Shown in pieces: positions 1 through 9,905 of a stretch of 64,000 nt of DNA (its first letter is position 1; every line of letters starts with the position of its first letter). The stretch is from Bolinopsis microptera (lineage: Eukaryota; Ctenophora; Tentaculata; Lobata; Bolinopsidae), in NCBI RefSeq assembly GCF_026151205.1, contig NC_087079.1:9724635-9788634 (forward strand), given 5' to 3'. Both the position numbers and the translations under genes were made by a program. The notes below the pieces were generated by a model. The model saw only the letters and a program-made list of their open reading frames with translations. It had not been told where the DNA came from and made no database searches.

Positions 1-290
1 TACACGCTCACAGGCTACCATGTCTCGTGTAACCCCAGGATTTAACACGCTCACAGGCTACCACGTCTCGTGTAACTCTAGGACTCTAACACTTAACAGA
101 CTCTAACACGCTCACAGGCTTCCACGTCTCGTGTACCCTAGGATTCGGTTTTGGATCGGATACTCAAAACAACGATAAAGGAGCGGTCTACACGCTCACA
201 GGCTACCATGTCTCGTGTAACCCCAGGATTTGACTCGCTCACAGGCTTCCAAGTCTTGTGTAACTCCAGGATTTAGTTTAGATTTGTCAC
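1..290. repeat. Short repeat cluster, unit about 45 bp
   Basis: A motif beginning ACACGCTCACAGGCT and ending in CTCGTGTAA plus a CCAGGATT tail recurs near 2, 45, 106 and 190, with a degenerate copy near 234. Spacing is irregular because filler sequences separate the copies. The phrase GAGCGGTCTACA occurs at about 181 and again at about 307, so a larger unit of roughly 125 bp may also be duplicated. No coding region is visible here or in 291-487. Confidence 0.7.
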
Positions 291-496
291 TCAAAAATCG
301 AAAGAGGAGCGGTCTACAGTGACGTTACATGAGCATTGCATACTCCTACGAGTTGCACGTAGCAGGCCATGACCTCCCCTGGAAGTCCCTGTCTCTCTGT
401 CGTTAACCCGGCGGGGTTGCACCAAGGGCGGTGGTAACAAAACTTCAAGACTCTCGGAGTCTGTTGTCGATATCTATGTTTAATATAGGGGGGGGG

Positions 497-645
497 CAGG
501 GACAAAAGAATTTCGCGGCATGTACGAAACCGCGAAATTTCCCATTCTCCGCGACAAATTTTATGTATAGTTTAGTATACCGCGAAATGTATTTCGCGGT
601 ATCGCGATTTTTGGCCAAAATCGCCGCGAAATCCTTTTGTCCCTG
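497..645. mobile_element. hAT-type MITE, 149 bp
   Basis: The ends are CAGGGACAAAAG... and ...CTTTTGTCCCTG, an inverted repeat of about 22 bp with one mismatch that continues into TTTCGCGG. The CAGGG start is typical of hAT superfamily termini. The element is flanked on both sides by nine G (488-496 and 646-654), consistent with an 8-bp target duplication made inside a G run. The interior has further CCGCGAAAT inverted copies and no coding capacity. Confidence 0.75.
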
Positions 646-769
646 GGGGGGGGGTTGACATGTCTCCGATGTCTTTTGTCTTTTTTGAAACGATAGGGTG
701 CAGAGACATGTCCTGGAGACATTGGAGACAAAGCTTTTGGAGACATTGGAGACACTGGAGACTTAGATG

Positions 770-2945
770 TATGATTGGAAAAGGAGGAGGATCTAGGAGG
801 AGGATGACCCAGGAGGAGGACTCAGGAGGAGAAGGAGGAGGATGAGGACTCAGGAGGAGGACTGAGGAAGAGGACTGAGGAGGACTGAGAAGGAGGAGGA
901 CTGAGGAGTACTGAGGAGTACTGAGGAGGATGGCTGAGGAGGATGACTGAGGAAGATGACTGAGAGGGATGAGGAGGAGAAGGACTGAGGAGAAGGAGAA
1001 GGAGGAGGACCTAGGAGGATGAGGACCCAGGAGGAGGACTCAGGAGGAAGAGGAGGAGGAGGACTCAGGAGGACTGAGGAGAACGGAGGAGGAGGACTGA
1101 ATAGGAGGAGGAGGGGGACTGGGGGCAGAACTGAGGATGAAGAAGACTGACGAGAAGGATGAGGAGGAGGACTGAGGAGGAGGTCTGAGAACTGAGGAGG
1201 ATGAAGAGGAGGAAGACCCAGGAGGAGGAGGACTGAGGAGGACTGAGGAGGAGGATGAGGAGGATGGCTAAGGAGGATGGCCGAGGAGGATGACTGAGAG
1301 GGAGGAGGAGGACCTAGGAGGAGGAAGACCCAGAAGGAGGACTCAGGAGGAGGACTCAGGAGGAGGACTCAGGAGGAGAAGGAGGAGGATGAGGACTCAG
1401 GAGGAGGACTCAGGAAGAGGACTGAGAAGGAGGAGGACTGAGGAGTACTGAGGAGGATGGCTGAGGAGGATAGCTAAGGAGGATGGCTGTGGAGGATGGT
1501 TGAGGAGGATGGCTCAGGAGGATGACTGAGGAGGAGGACCTAGGAGGAGGAGGAGGACCCAGGAGCAGGAGGACCGAGGAGGAGGACTCAGGAGGAGGAG
1601 GACTCAGGAGGAGGACTCAGGAAGAGTACTGAGGAGGACAGAGAATGAGGAGGACTGAGGAGTACTGAGGAGGATGGCTGAGGAGGATGACTGAGGAAGA
1701 TGACTGAGAGGGAAGAGGAGGAGAAGAAGTACTGAGGAGAAGGAGAAGGAGGAGGACTGAGGAGGATGAGGACCCAGGAAGAGGACTTAGGAGGAAGAGG
1801 AGGAGGAGGACTCAGGAGGACTGATAAGGAAGAGGACTGAGGAGAACGGAGGAGGAGTATTGAATAGGAGGAGGAAGAGGGGGACTGGGGGCAGGACTGA
1901 GGATGAAGAAGACTGACGAGAAGGATGAGGAGGACTGAGGAGGAGGACTGAGGACTGAGGAGGATGAAGAGGAGGAAGACCCAGGAGGAGGAGGACTGAG
2001 GAGGACTGAGGAGGAGGATGAGGACTAAGGAGGACTGAGGAGGATGGCTGAAGAGGATGGCCGAGGAGGATGACTGAGAGGAAGGAGGAGGAGGACCTAG
2101 GAGGAGGAAGACCCGGAAGGAGGACTCAGGAGGAGGAGGAGAACTCAGGAAGAGGACTGAGGAGGACTGAGGAGGAGGAGGAGGAGGATTGAATAGGAGG
2201 AGGAGGAGGAGGGGGACTGGGGAGGACTGAGGAGGAGGAGGACTGACGAGAAGGATGAGGAGGAGAACTGAGGACTAAGGAGGAAGAGGAGGAAGAGGAC
2301 CCAGGAGGAGGAGGACTGAAGAGGAGGATGAGGATAAGGACTGAGGAAGAGGAGGAGGACTGAGGAGGATGACTGAGAGGGAGGAGGAGGAGGACTGAGA
2401 AGAAGGACTGAGGAGGAGAAGGAGGAGGAGAAGGAGGAGGAGGACTCAGGAGGAGGAGGAGGAGGACTCAGGAGGAGGACTCAGGATAACTGAGGAGAAG
2501 GAGGAGTGAATATGAGGAGAAGGAGGGGGACTGGGGAGGACTGAGGAGGATGGCTGAGGAGGATGGCTGAGGAGGATGACTGAGGAGGATGACTGAGGAG
2601 GATGACTGAGAGGAGGGGGAGGAGGAGGAGGAGAAGGACTGAGGAGGAGGAGGACCTAGGAGTAGGAGGACTCAGGAAGAGGACTCAGGAGGAGGAATGA
2701 GAAGGAGGAGGACTGAGGAGAACTGAATAGGAGGAGGAGGGGGACTGGGGGAGACTGAGGAGGAGGGGGACTTGGGGAGGACTGAGGAGGAGGACTGACG
2801 AGAAGGATGAGGAGGAGGACTGAGGAGGAGGACTGATGATTGAGGAGGAAGAGGAGGAGGATGAAGAGGAAGAGGAGGACCCAGGAGGAGGACCCAGGAG
2901 GAGGAGGAGAATGACTGAGGAGGACTGGAAGGAGAAAGAGGAGGA
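770..2945. repeat. GGA/TCC-rich imperfect satellite, about 2.2 kb
   Basis: Nearly pure purine on the + strand, built from GGAGGA, GACTGAGGA and GACTCAGGA blocks with higher-order duplications (for example the stretches around 830-1130 and 1380-1900 resemble each other). Long open frames here are low-complexity artefacts rich in Ser/Pro on the minus strand and are not called as genes. Confidence 0.9.
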
Positions 2946-3179
2946 GGAGTCTCCAAAAGCTGTGTCTCCAATGTCTCCAATGCCCCTAATATCCATTTTA
3001 TGTCCCTAATGTTCCCAATGTCCCCAATGTCTCCAATGTCTCCAAAAGCTGTGTCTCTAATGTCCCCAATGTCCCCAATGTCTCCAAAAGCTGTGTCTCC
3101 AATGTCTCCAATGTCTTTGTCTTTTTCGAAAAGATAAGGTGCGGGAGACATTGGAGACATGTCACCCCCCCCCCCCCCC

Positions 3180-4415
3180 AATATATCTATGGTATATAAT
3201 TTGGGAGTCTCTCTCTCCAGCAGCAGGAGTTGGAGAATGGGGACGCGTTGTGAAAGCCACCGACCAATCAAAAGATTCACCAGATCATGACTGTAAATCA
3301 CAAGGCTTCGACAAGGCTATAGTAAATAAAAGGTAATGCTTTAGACGATGATAGAAAGTCAAAATTTTGAAACAGTTGCTAGGGGACCCGTTGCGGTTGC
3401 TATGGAGTATGATGGGCAATGCAAATGGTGACGTAAAAACTTGAAAGAACACGGTGTTCTTTCAAGTTCTTAGAACACCTTTAAACCTTAGAAGTTAGAA
3501 CTACCAATAACTTTTTACAGAGTGAAGTTTAGACAAATGGATAAAAAGTTATCCAAAAAAAACATCGGCCTCGCTATAATTCATATTTTTGTCGACAAAA
3601 TAATATGTAAATGTAATGTACGCGCACAGATTGAGATAGTGCTCACGAAAGTTACACTTTGTACAAATTTACTTCGAAAATTACGCGGGAATCCGCCCAC
3701 GTGTGAGCCCCGCGACGGCCAACCGCACCCTAAGGTATGTGTGTAGAATAAGATAATGTATATAGATTGACATCCTATCGTAGTAATTAAGTAGTGACCT
3801 AATTGCGATCATCATGTGTACATCTTGTGATAACATAGTTTTTGGTTTTACTAAAAGCGTTGTTAGCTGATCAGATCGCAAATAACTTATCAATAAAATT
3901 CACTTACATGGTAGATTGCAGAGTGCAGACCAAGAACTAGAACATGGACTGCATGTGCGAAGTCTTTTTTTTTCATTATGGTCAGATATCATACCGATGA
4001 GTCAAGTGAGGGGATACTTCGACAATATCTTCCTCTCAGTCTCCATTATGGATACCGAACTTTAACCCTTATTCTCGGCTCATTATTAAGTTATTACCGG
4101 GCCAAGAGTCAACACGTTACCTGAGTATTGAATTAAATAAGCGCATTGTACTGATTGTAACTCAAGTGATAACTTGTGATAACATACAATATAAACCTTC
4201 AAATGCAAAAATTCAACCGTCTGCGACCTTGAAAATGACCTATAGTCAATTTAAATAGACACTTAAAGTCAAATAACTTGCCTGCATATACAGTTTAGAG
4301 AATACTGATGTTATCTTGTTACATATTACACTTGATTAGACCTTGCTATGGAAAATTATAATTAAAAGCAACATTACTAATTGGGTTTAAAAATACCTAA
4401 TTCAAATAAAATTTA
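3180..4415. other. No gene recognised
   Basis: Unique AT-rich sequence. Short open frames show no recognisable domain, and no convincing splice-linked exons were found. A short imperfect inverted repeat lies near 3440-3470 (GAACAC...GTTCTTTCAAGTTC). Confidence 0.5.
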
Positions 4416-4750
4416 ATACAAACTGAGCTCTTTGTTTTAATATCAATGTTCGAGGGCTTAAATGGTAAAGGTACGATCAAATGTTAATTCCACACAAATG
4501 GTTTACTGTTATAATAAAGCAAATCGTCGAGTAAACACAGTGTGTAAACAAATATATGAGACACAGTAGAAACACTTAATAACTGGTTTCCTAGCAGCGA
4601 TGTGATGTAGGTATAATAAGCCCTCACATTCTGTCGGGCCTATTATTATGGCAATTCGTCCGGGAGTGGTTAAACAATTTAAAGGGCAGGCATGAGGGGC
4701 CTTCACAAAAGTCACGTATTCAACGTCCCACTTGATGTTTAAATCTATAA
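4416..4750. repeat. 350-bp repeat family, copy A
   Basis: Begins ATACAAACTGAGCTC and ends near GATGTTTAAATCTATA. It is highly similar to copies B, C and D at 6381-7538. No coding potential was seen. It may be the non-coding part of a retroelement because copy B abuts a LINE fragment exactly at its first base. Confidence 0.75.
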
Positions 4751-5677
4751 ATGATCGAAATAAATTTTCGTGCACATACAGAATGAATGGTTATTGGTTA
4801 ATAATTTAATATATATGTAGACCAAGCTCTGTGCACGGGATGCTTCCTGGAAGAATCCAGTTCTTTTAGCTTTTTAGCGGGGCACCCTACCTAAAGCCAA
4901 ATTGAGATATAATAATCATATTCCTAGGAAAATAATCAGAAATCGAATACCAATCAAATAATATGATATATAGGAGTAGTAACCATATTTACTATGCAAA
5001 ATGCCCCAACCACACAGTGTAAATTAATATATAATATTCAAATTCCATATCATCATTAAACCTCAATAGTCAATATAATAGCCCAAGCAAAATTCAATAA
5101 CTTCTTATATACGATACCTTACTGTCATACTACAAATTAATTATACATTTGAATCTGTTAACTAGAGAATAAATTTCTAAACCTAATGCAAGTGAAATAA
5201 TTTAGATGCAATAATGAATGCCTAATGTGAGTATCATCTGTCAATGTCCTTGTAAAACAGTCTGTACAAGAGATATGAGTAACTAATATAGAAAAGAAAA
5301 AACAGGAAGATGTCGTCTGTTGAAAAATAAATAAAATATCTAGAATATAAATTAGAATATAAAATAACATTCAGTCAATGTGTCGTCAATAAACTGTACA
5401 ATTATCAAATGTTAAAACTGGGTGATACAGTCACCAAAAATAAATATTAAGTATAATAAGTTAATAAATTAAATTTGGTCTATAAAACTACCACTAGGTA
5501 TAATAGGTCAATAAATTAAAAGTGGTTTATAAAACTACCACTGTGCGAACCCCTTCTCCAGTTAAAACATGTCAGTCATGTGCAAAATCAATCAGAATGG
5601 TAAGGTGGTAAAAAAAGGGAATATCCTTTCGATACATCAATTATATATGCCTCAGATTTAAAAGAATTAGAAGATAC
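4751..5677. other. No gene; AT-rich spacer with a 48-bp duplication
   Basis: Nothing coding is recognised. Around 5451-5542 a segment ending TATAAAACTACCACT is present twice in tandem with a period of about 48 bp. Confidence 0.5.
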
Positions 5678-6380
5678 TTAGTTATCGTCGACTATGATTG
5701 CAGTGTAAAATTTGTCATATGAATTGTCGACGGTATAATTAGGGTCTGTTGTTATAGATGAGAGTAGCTGTTTCTTATACGAATCACTAAAGCTTTTAAC
5801 ATCGGGCAGATTTCGTAGATCTGTTGGAACATTATTCCAACATTTTGCCCCCAAGTATTGAAAGTTTTTATGTGATGTTGATCTATTAACATATAAGTTG
5901 CAGCTTTCGCCGCTCCTACTACCTCCTGATATGTAACTAAATTTGTTCATAAAGTTTGTAGGACAATTGTCATGGATGATTCTAAACATATAATTTGACA
6001 GATGGAGTTGTCGTCTAAGATGGAGTGGTAACCATTTCATGTCTCTATAAACATTAAGGCTGCTCTCTGTTTGTGGAACGTTGAGAGCTATTTTGGCTAC
6101 CTTTTTGTACAGAGTGTCAAGTTCAGCAAGTTTTGTCTTGCCAGCTCTACAATAGATCGTGTCTAAATCGAATTGTGGTAACATGAGTGCATTGGCAAAC
6201 ATTTTCCTATATTTAATGGGTAGCAGTGCTTTACTTCTATACATTGCACCAATTCTCTTCATGACCTTCCTAATAATATAATCTACATGGCTTTTGAAGT
6301 TTAATTTACTATCTAGAATGAGGCCAAGATATTTTGTCTCTTTGCACTCTTTGATTGTGAAAGTTACCTCATTACATTCA
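5678..6380 (-). pseudogene. 5'-truncated non-LTR retrotransposon, reverse transcriptase C-terminal part
   Basis: An open frame of about 234 codons reads from the 6380 side to a stop at 5678. It begins within a segment containing KYLGLILDSKLNF followed by VDYIIRKVMKRIGAM, the conserved region after the reverse transcriptase palm in LINE proteins. It continues through the usual LINE C-terminal domain (AKCWNNVPTDLR, then SFSDSYKKQLL). The catalytic FADD motif, the rest of the polymerase and the endonuclease are missing, so this is a dead 3' fragment. Its 5' truncation point coincides with the start of repeat copy B. It is a different family from the LINE at 9906-13960. Confidence 0.8.
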
Positions 6381-7538
6381 ATACAAACTGAGCTCTTTGT
6401 TTTAATATCATTATCAGTGTTCGAGGGATATTTGAGGGCCTAAATAGTAAAGGTACGATCAAATGTTATTTCCACACATATGGTTTACTGTTATAATATT
6501 AAGCAAATCGTCGAGTAAACACAGAGTGTAAACAAATATATGAGACATATTAGAAACACTTAATAACTGGTTTCCTAGCAGCGATGTGATGTAGGTATAA
6601 TAAGCCCTCACATTCTGTCGGGCCTATTATTATGGCAATTCGTCCGGGAGTGGTTAAACAATTTAAAGGGCAGGCAGGAGCCTCCACAAAAGTCACGTAT
6701 TCAACGTCCCACTTGATGTTCAAATCTATAATACAAACTGAGCTCTTTGTTTTAATATCATTATCAATGTTCGAGGGATATTTGAGGGCTTAAATAGTAA
6801 AGGTACGATCAAATGTTATTTCCACACAAATGGTTTACTGTTATAATTAAGCAAATCGTCGAGTAAACACAGAGTGTAAACAAATATATGAGACATATTA
6901 GAAACACTTAATAACTGGTTTCCTAGCAGCGATGTGATGTAGGTATAATAAGCCCTCACATTCTGTCGGGCCTATTATTATGGCAATTCGTCCGGGAGTG
7001 GTTAAACGATTTACACGATTTTACACGATTAAAAAATGTATTTGTTATACTGGAATAATAACAATTTTAAAATATAAAATAAATCACTTCCCTCTGAAGT
7101 AGAACAGATGATGGGAGAGCTTCAAACATGGCGATGGAGGGAAGCGGTGTCTCACCGCTGGGAGGTAAATTAATACCCGTATTGCGATGGTAAAATTTTA
7201 TGATATGAGATCCCAAGTAAAAAATAACACAAAAAATAAAAAGTGAATGTTGTCAGTGTAGTGAAATCGGAGGCAACATTAATAAAGACGTATACACTTA
7301 AACCGTTGATTTAAAGGGCAGGCAGGAGCCTCCACACAAGTCACGTATTCAACGTCCCACTTGATGTTTAAATCTATAATACAAACTGAGCTCTTTGTTT
7401 TAATATCAATGTTCGAGGGCTTAAATGGTAAAGGTACGATCAAATATTAATTCCACACAAATGGTTTACTGTTATAATTAAGCAAATCGTCGAGTAAACA
7501 CAGAGTGTAAAAAAACATATGAGACATATTAGAAACAC
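6381..7538. repeat. 350-bp repeat family, copies B, C, D in tandem
   Basis: Copy B is 6381-6730, copy C is 6731-7378 and copy D is 7379-7538 (truncated). Each starts ATACAAACTGAGCTC. Copy C is split by about 300 bp of foreign sequence (about 7008-7310) inserted after GGTTAAAC, and its remaining end resumes at AAAGGGCAGG. Copies are nearly identical, so the amplification is recent. Confidence 0.8.
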
Positions 7539-8483
7539 CTGTGATGTGATCGACAGCTTGTTAGTGTACGGCTAGCACGATCCTGTCCGCAACTGGTCAA
7601 TCACGTATCGATTGATCAGATCTCAACGGATCACATCAGCATTAGAACAATGGGAGCAACGTCACGAGATTACCTGTGAGCTTGTGAAATACGAATGTGA
7701 ACCGAAGTTACAATATATAATGATCCGAAATTCGGACAGATGTCGCCAAAAACTGCTCCTGTCCGACAGCGAAATCTGTCCGAAATCCCCAATTCGGCTG
7801 TCGGACAGATGTCGCTGCCGGACAGCTGTCGCCCAATAAGAAATTATGCAGGTTAAACCAGTCACAATTGTCGATTATAGATTACTAAAACGTCTGACCT
7901 GTTGAACATACTGATATGATAAAACTGATAATATTTCTGGGATCAGGATAGGCATGAGCAGGTTACAGTAAAGTTAAATATCTACAGAAACCGAACACTG
8001 TGTTTTCAAGGTTCAAAATATAATGTGCCTTTATACTTATACACAAACAGGTCCGACCGGTATACCTTTCAATTAAATGATATGAAATGCTTAAACAAGA
8101 CCAAATCCCCTAAAATATACATTCATTCAACTTGCATTAACAATACTAGTATACAGTGCAGATGGCTCTAAAAGCGAAAGCTATCCTATAATCCTACCTA
8201 AACAGCAGCAATCAAGGATCGAAATAACTAACGGTAGATCGAGTAGATAAACTAGAATAATTCAAGTTCAAAACCATTACGAATAAAATAGTAATAAAGG
8301 TCGATCGAATTTATAATCAATAAAGCTGGATCCAAGTCAAAAGCCACAAACATGTTCTCCGCAAGCATTTCGTATTGGCGACACACAAATATTCAGTACA
8401 ATCACGTATGGCGCGGCGCTTTATTATGGAGGGAACTGACTGAGTTCCCTTTTGGTTTGTTATTGTTTGCAAAACGGCTATGA
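7539..8483. other. No gene; palindrome-rich segment near 7716-7835
   Basis: CGGACAGATGTCG and its reverse complement recur at 7716-7835, so this stretch can fold on itself and may be a small inverted-repeat element. The remainder is unique AT-rich sequence with no domain-bearing frame. Confidence 0.5.
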
Positions 8484-8555
8484 CCCCCTGTAGCGTCTTC
8501 GACGCTATAGGGGGAGCCGCGCACTTCGTGCGCGGCGGGTCATACAACGTATGAC
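8484..8555. repeat. Three consecutive perfect or near-perfect hairpins
   Basis: 8484-8514 is CCCCC-TGTAGCGT closing on ACGCTATA-GGGGG across a TTCG-type loop (one mismatch). 8517-8535 is CCGCGCA closing on TGCGCGG across CTTCG. 8539-8555 is GTCATAC closing on GTATGAC across AAC. The GC-rich tips contrast with AT-rich surroundings. They could be the tip of a small transposable element or a structured RNA; nothing else distinguishes the two. Confidence 0.65.
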
Positions 8556-9650
8556 AACTCTTAAATCACCTAATTCGTTCAATCTTAGGGAGGGGCACCA
8601 AAAGGGTAGGGGGCGCCAACAGGGGGGTGCCTTTTCGTCGGGGGCGCCAACAGGCCAGGCAACGTTACGCCACTGCTTCATGGTGGTACGATTTGACTGG
8701 GTTTACCAATTTGAACAGTAGTATAACTTTAGTCTTTAGGTGTGCTTACTATGCAGTATGCAGTATTATACAGTGCTGTACTGATGGGTACCCCTACAAG
8801 ACTGAAGACCCCTAACGTATGTAGCTGAGACAAAAAAAAGAAAAAGAAAAGGAAAGAAAAATTTTTATTTACCACAAATAATCAATACATATTGTTATAT
8901 TCATAAATAAATTCAAATTTCAATTTCAAACACATATACAGTACGCCGCGCACACAGCCACAATTTAAAATTGTTCAGAAATTCGTAGGTCAGCTGTAGG
9001 CGCCGCGCACAGGATCTATTCAATTGTTAACTTACAATTACATGTCACATTTCTTAATTACTAGAGCCAAAATTTCAGAAGCAAAATAATTTAAAAGATA
9101 TTTCTGTCGTTCACGCAGTACAGGCCGTGAGCACTGCGATCTAATTAATATAATAATGGAGAGATTCCAAAAAACCGCGCGCTCGTTATTTATTGTGATT
9201 AAATTGAGTGCGCGCCACTGTGAACAGCAGTACCGCTCAAGCATGAATTAGTACTGAGCGGTACGCAGTTCTGCGTGAGGCGTAGACATTTGTAGCACAC
9301 GTTTCATTCAACTAATCCATTAATCCATGTGACATGTACAATGTAATTATATTAAAGCAAAAATAATATTAATTTTAGTAATAATTGACGTAAACATATG
9401 TGTTTAAATAACATCTATAATCTAGCGAGTTACTAATACCGTTCGCGTTTGTTTGTATTCTTGATTATATATCTTTACACTAGCCTATATTATGATGGAG
9501 ATATACATTATATAATTGCTCCAATATTCAACACTGCTAAACAACAAATACCTACTCGCCCATCGATGAAGCAGTCGCCAAAACAAAGCTCAAAGTTAAT
9601 ATATCTTCGTACTTCGTTTTGGAAACTGTAGAATTCCAATAAATAATTAG
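8556..9650. other. No gene recognised
   Basis: Contains GTTACGCCACTG (about 8663-8674), the complement of an AGTGGCGTAAC motif also present near 18700 and 54932, which suggests a dispersed repeat end. It also contains the inverted pair GTACCGCTCA/TGAGCGGTAC at 9230-9239 and 9255-9264. Open frames are short and have no recognisable domains. Confidence 0.5.
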
Positions 9651-9701
9651 TAGTAGAGGCTCTTACGGGCATTGTCTGCTCGATACGTTAGGGACCCCAG
9701 A

Positions 9702-9711
<10 letters not shown>

Positions 9712-9748
<37 letters not shown>
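9712..9748. repeat. (TAAG)n microsatellite, LINE 3' tail
   Basis: About nine tandem GTAA/TAAG units. It lies just 3' of the minus-strand LINE and reads (CTTA)n in element orientation. The related fragment at about 53470-53600 has a similar GTAAA-type run at the same place, supporting its role as the element's 3' terminal repeat. Confidence 0.75.
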
Positions 9749-9749
<1 letters not shown>

Positions 9750-9905
9750 GATTATGACATAACATCATCACAAGTGTCCACAAAATATCACCGCACTAAA
9801 TAAAAAAATAATTTAAATAAATATATTTTTCCATCAACATTAATAATTTATCAAATTCAATTTTATTAATTAATAAAATCTAATACATTATCTATAAATA
9901 ATTCA

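Larger units (their letters stand above)
488..3179. mobile_element. Poly-G-capped foldback element filled with GGA satellite
   Basis: The left end is a run of nine G (interrupted by the MITE at 497-645 and then repeated) followed by TTGACATGTCTCC. The right end is GGAGACATGTCA followed by fifteen C, that is, the same end inverted. Both flanks carry AATATA (482-487 and 3180-3185), a likely target-site duplication. Inward of each end are copies of a TGGAGACAT-type repeat (about 690-760 and 2947-3165), inverted relative to each other. The centre is the GGA satellite. No transposase is visible, so this looks non-autonomous. The same architecture recurs at 15638-18462 and 40354-41688. Confidence 0.7.

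Noticed and set aside
2672-3301. 209-codon Ser/Pro-rich minus-strand frame
   Set aside because: Low-complexity translation of the GGA satellite and its flanking TGGAGACAT repeats.
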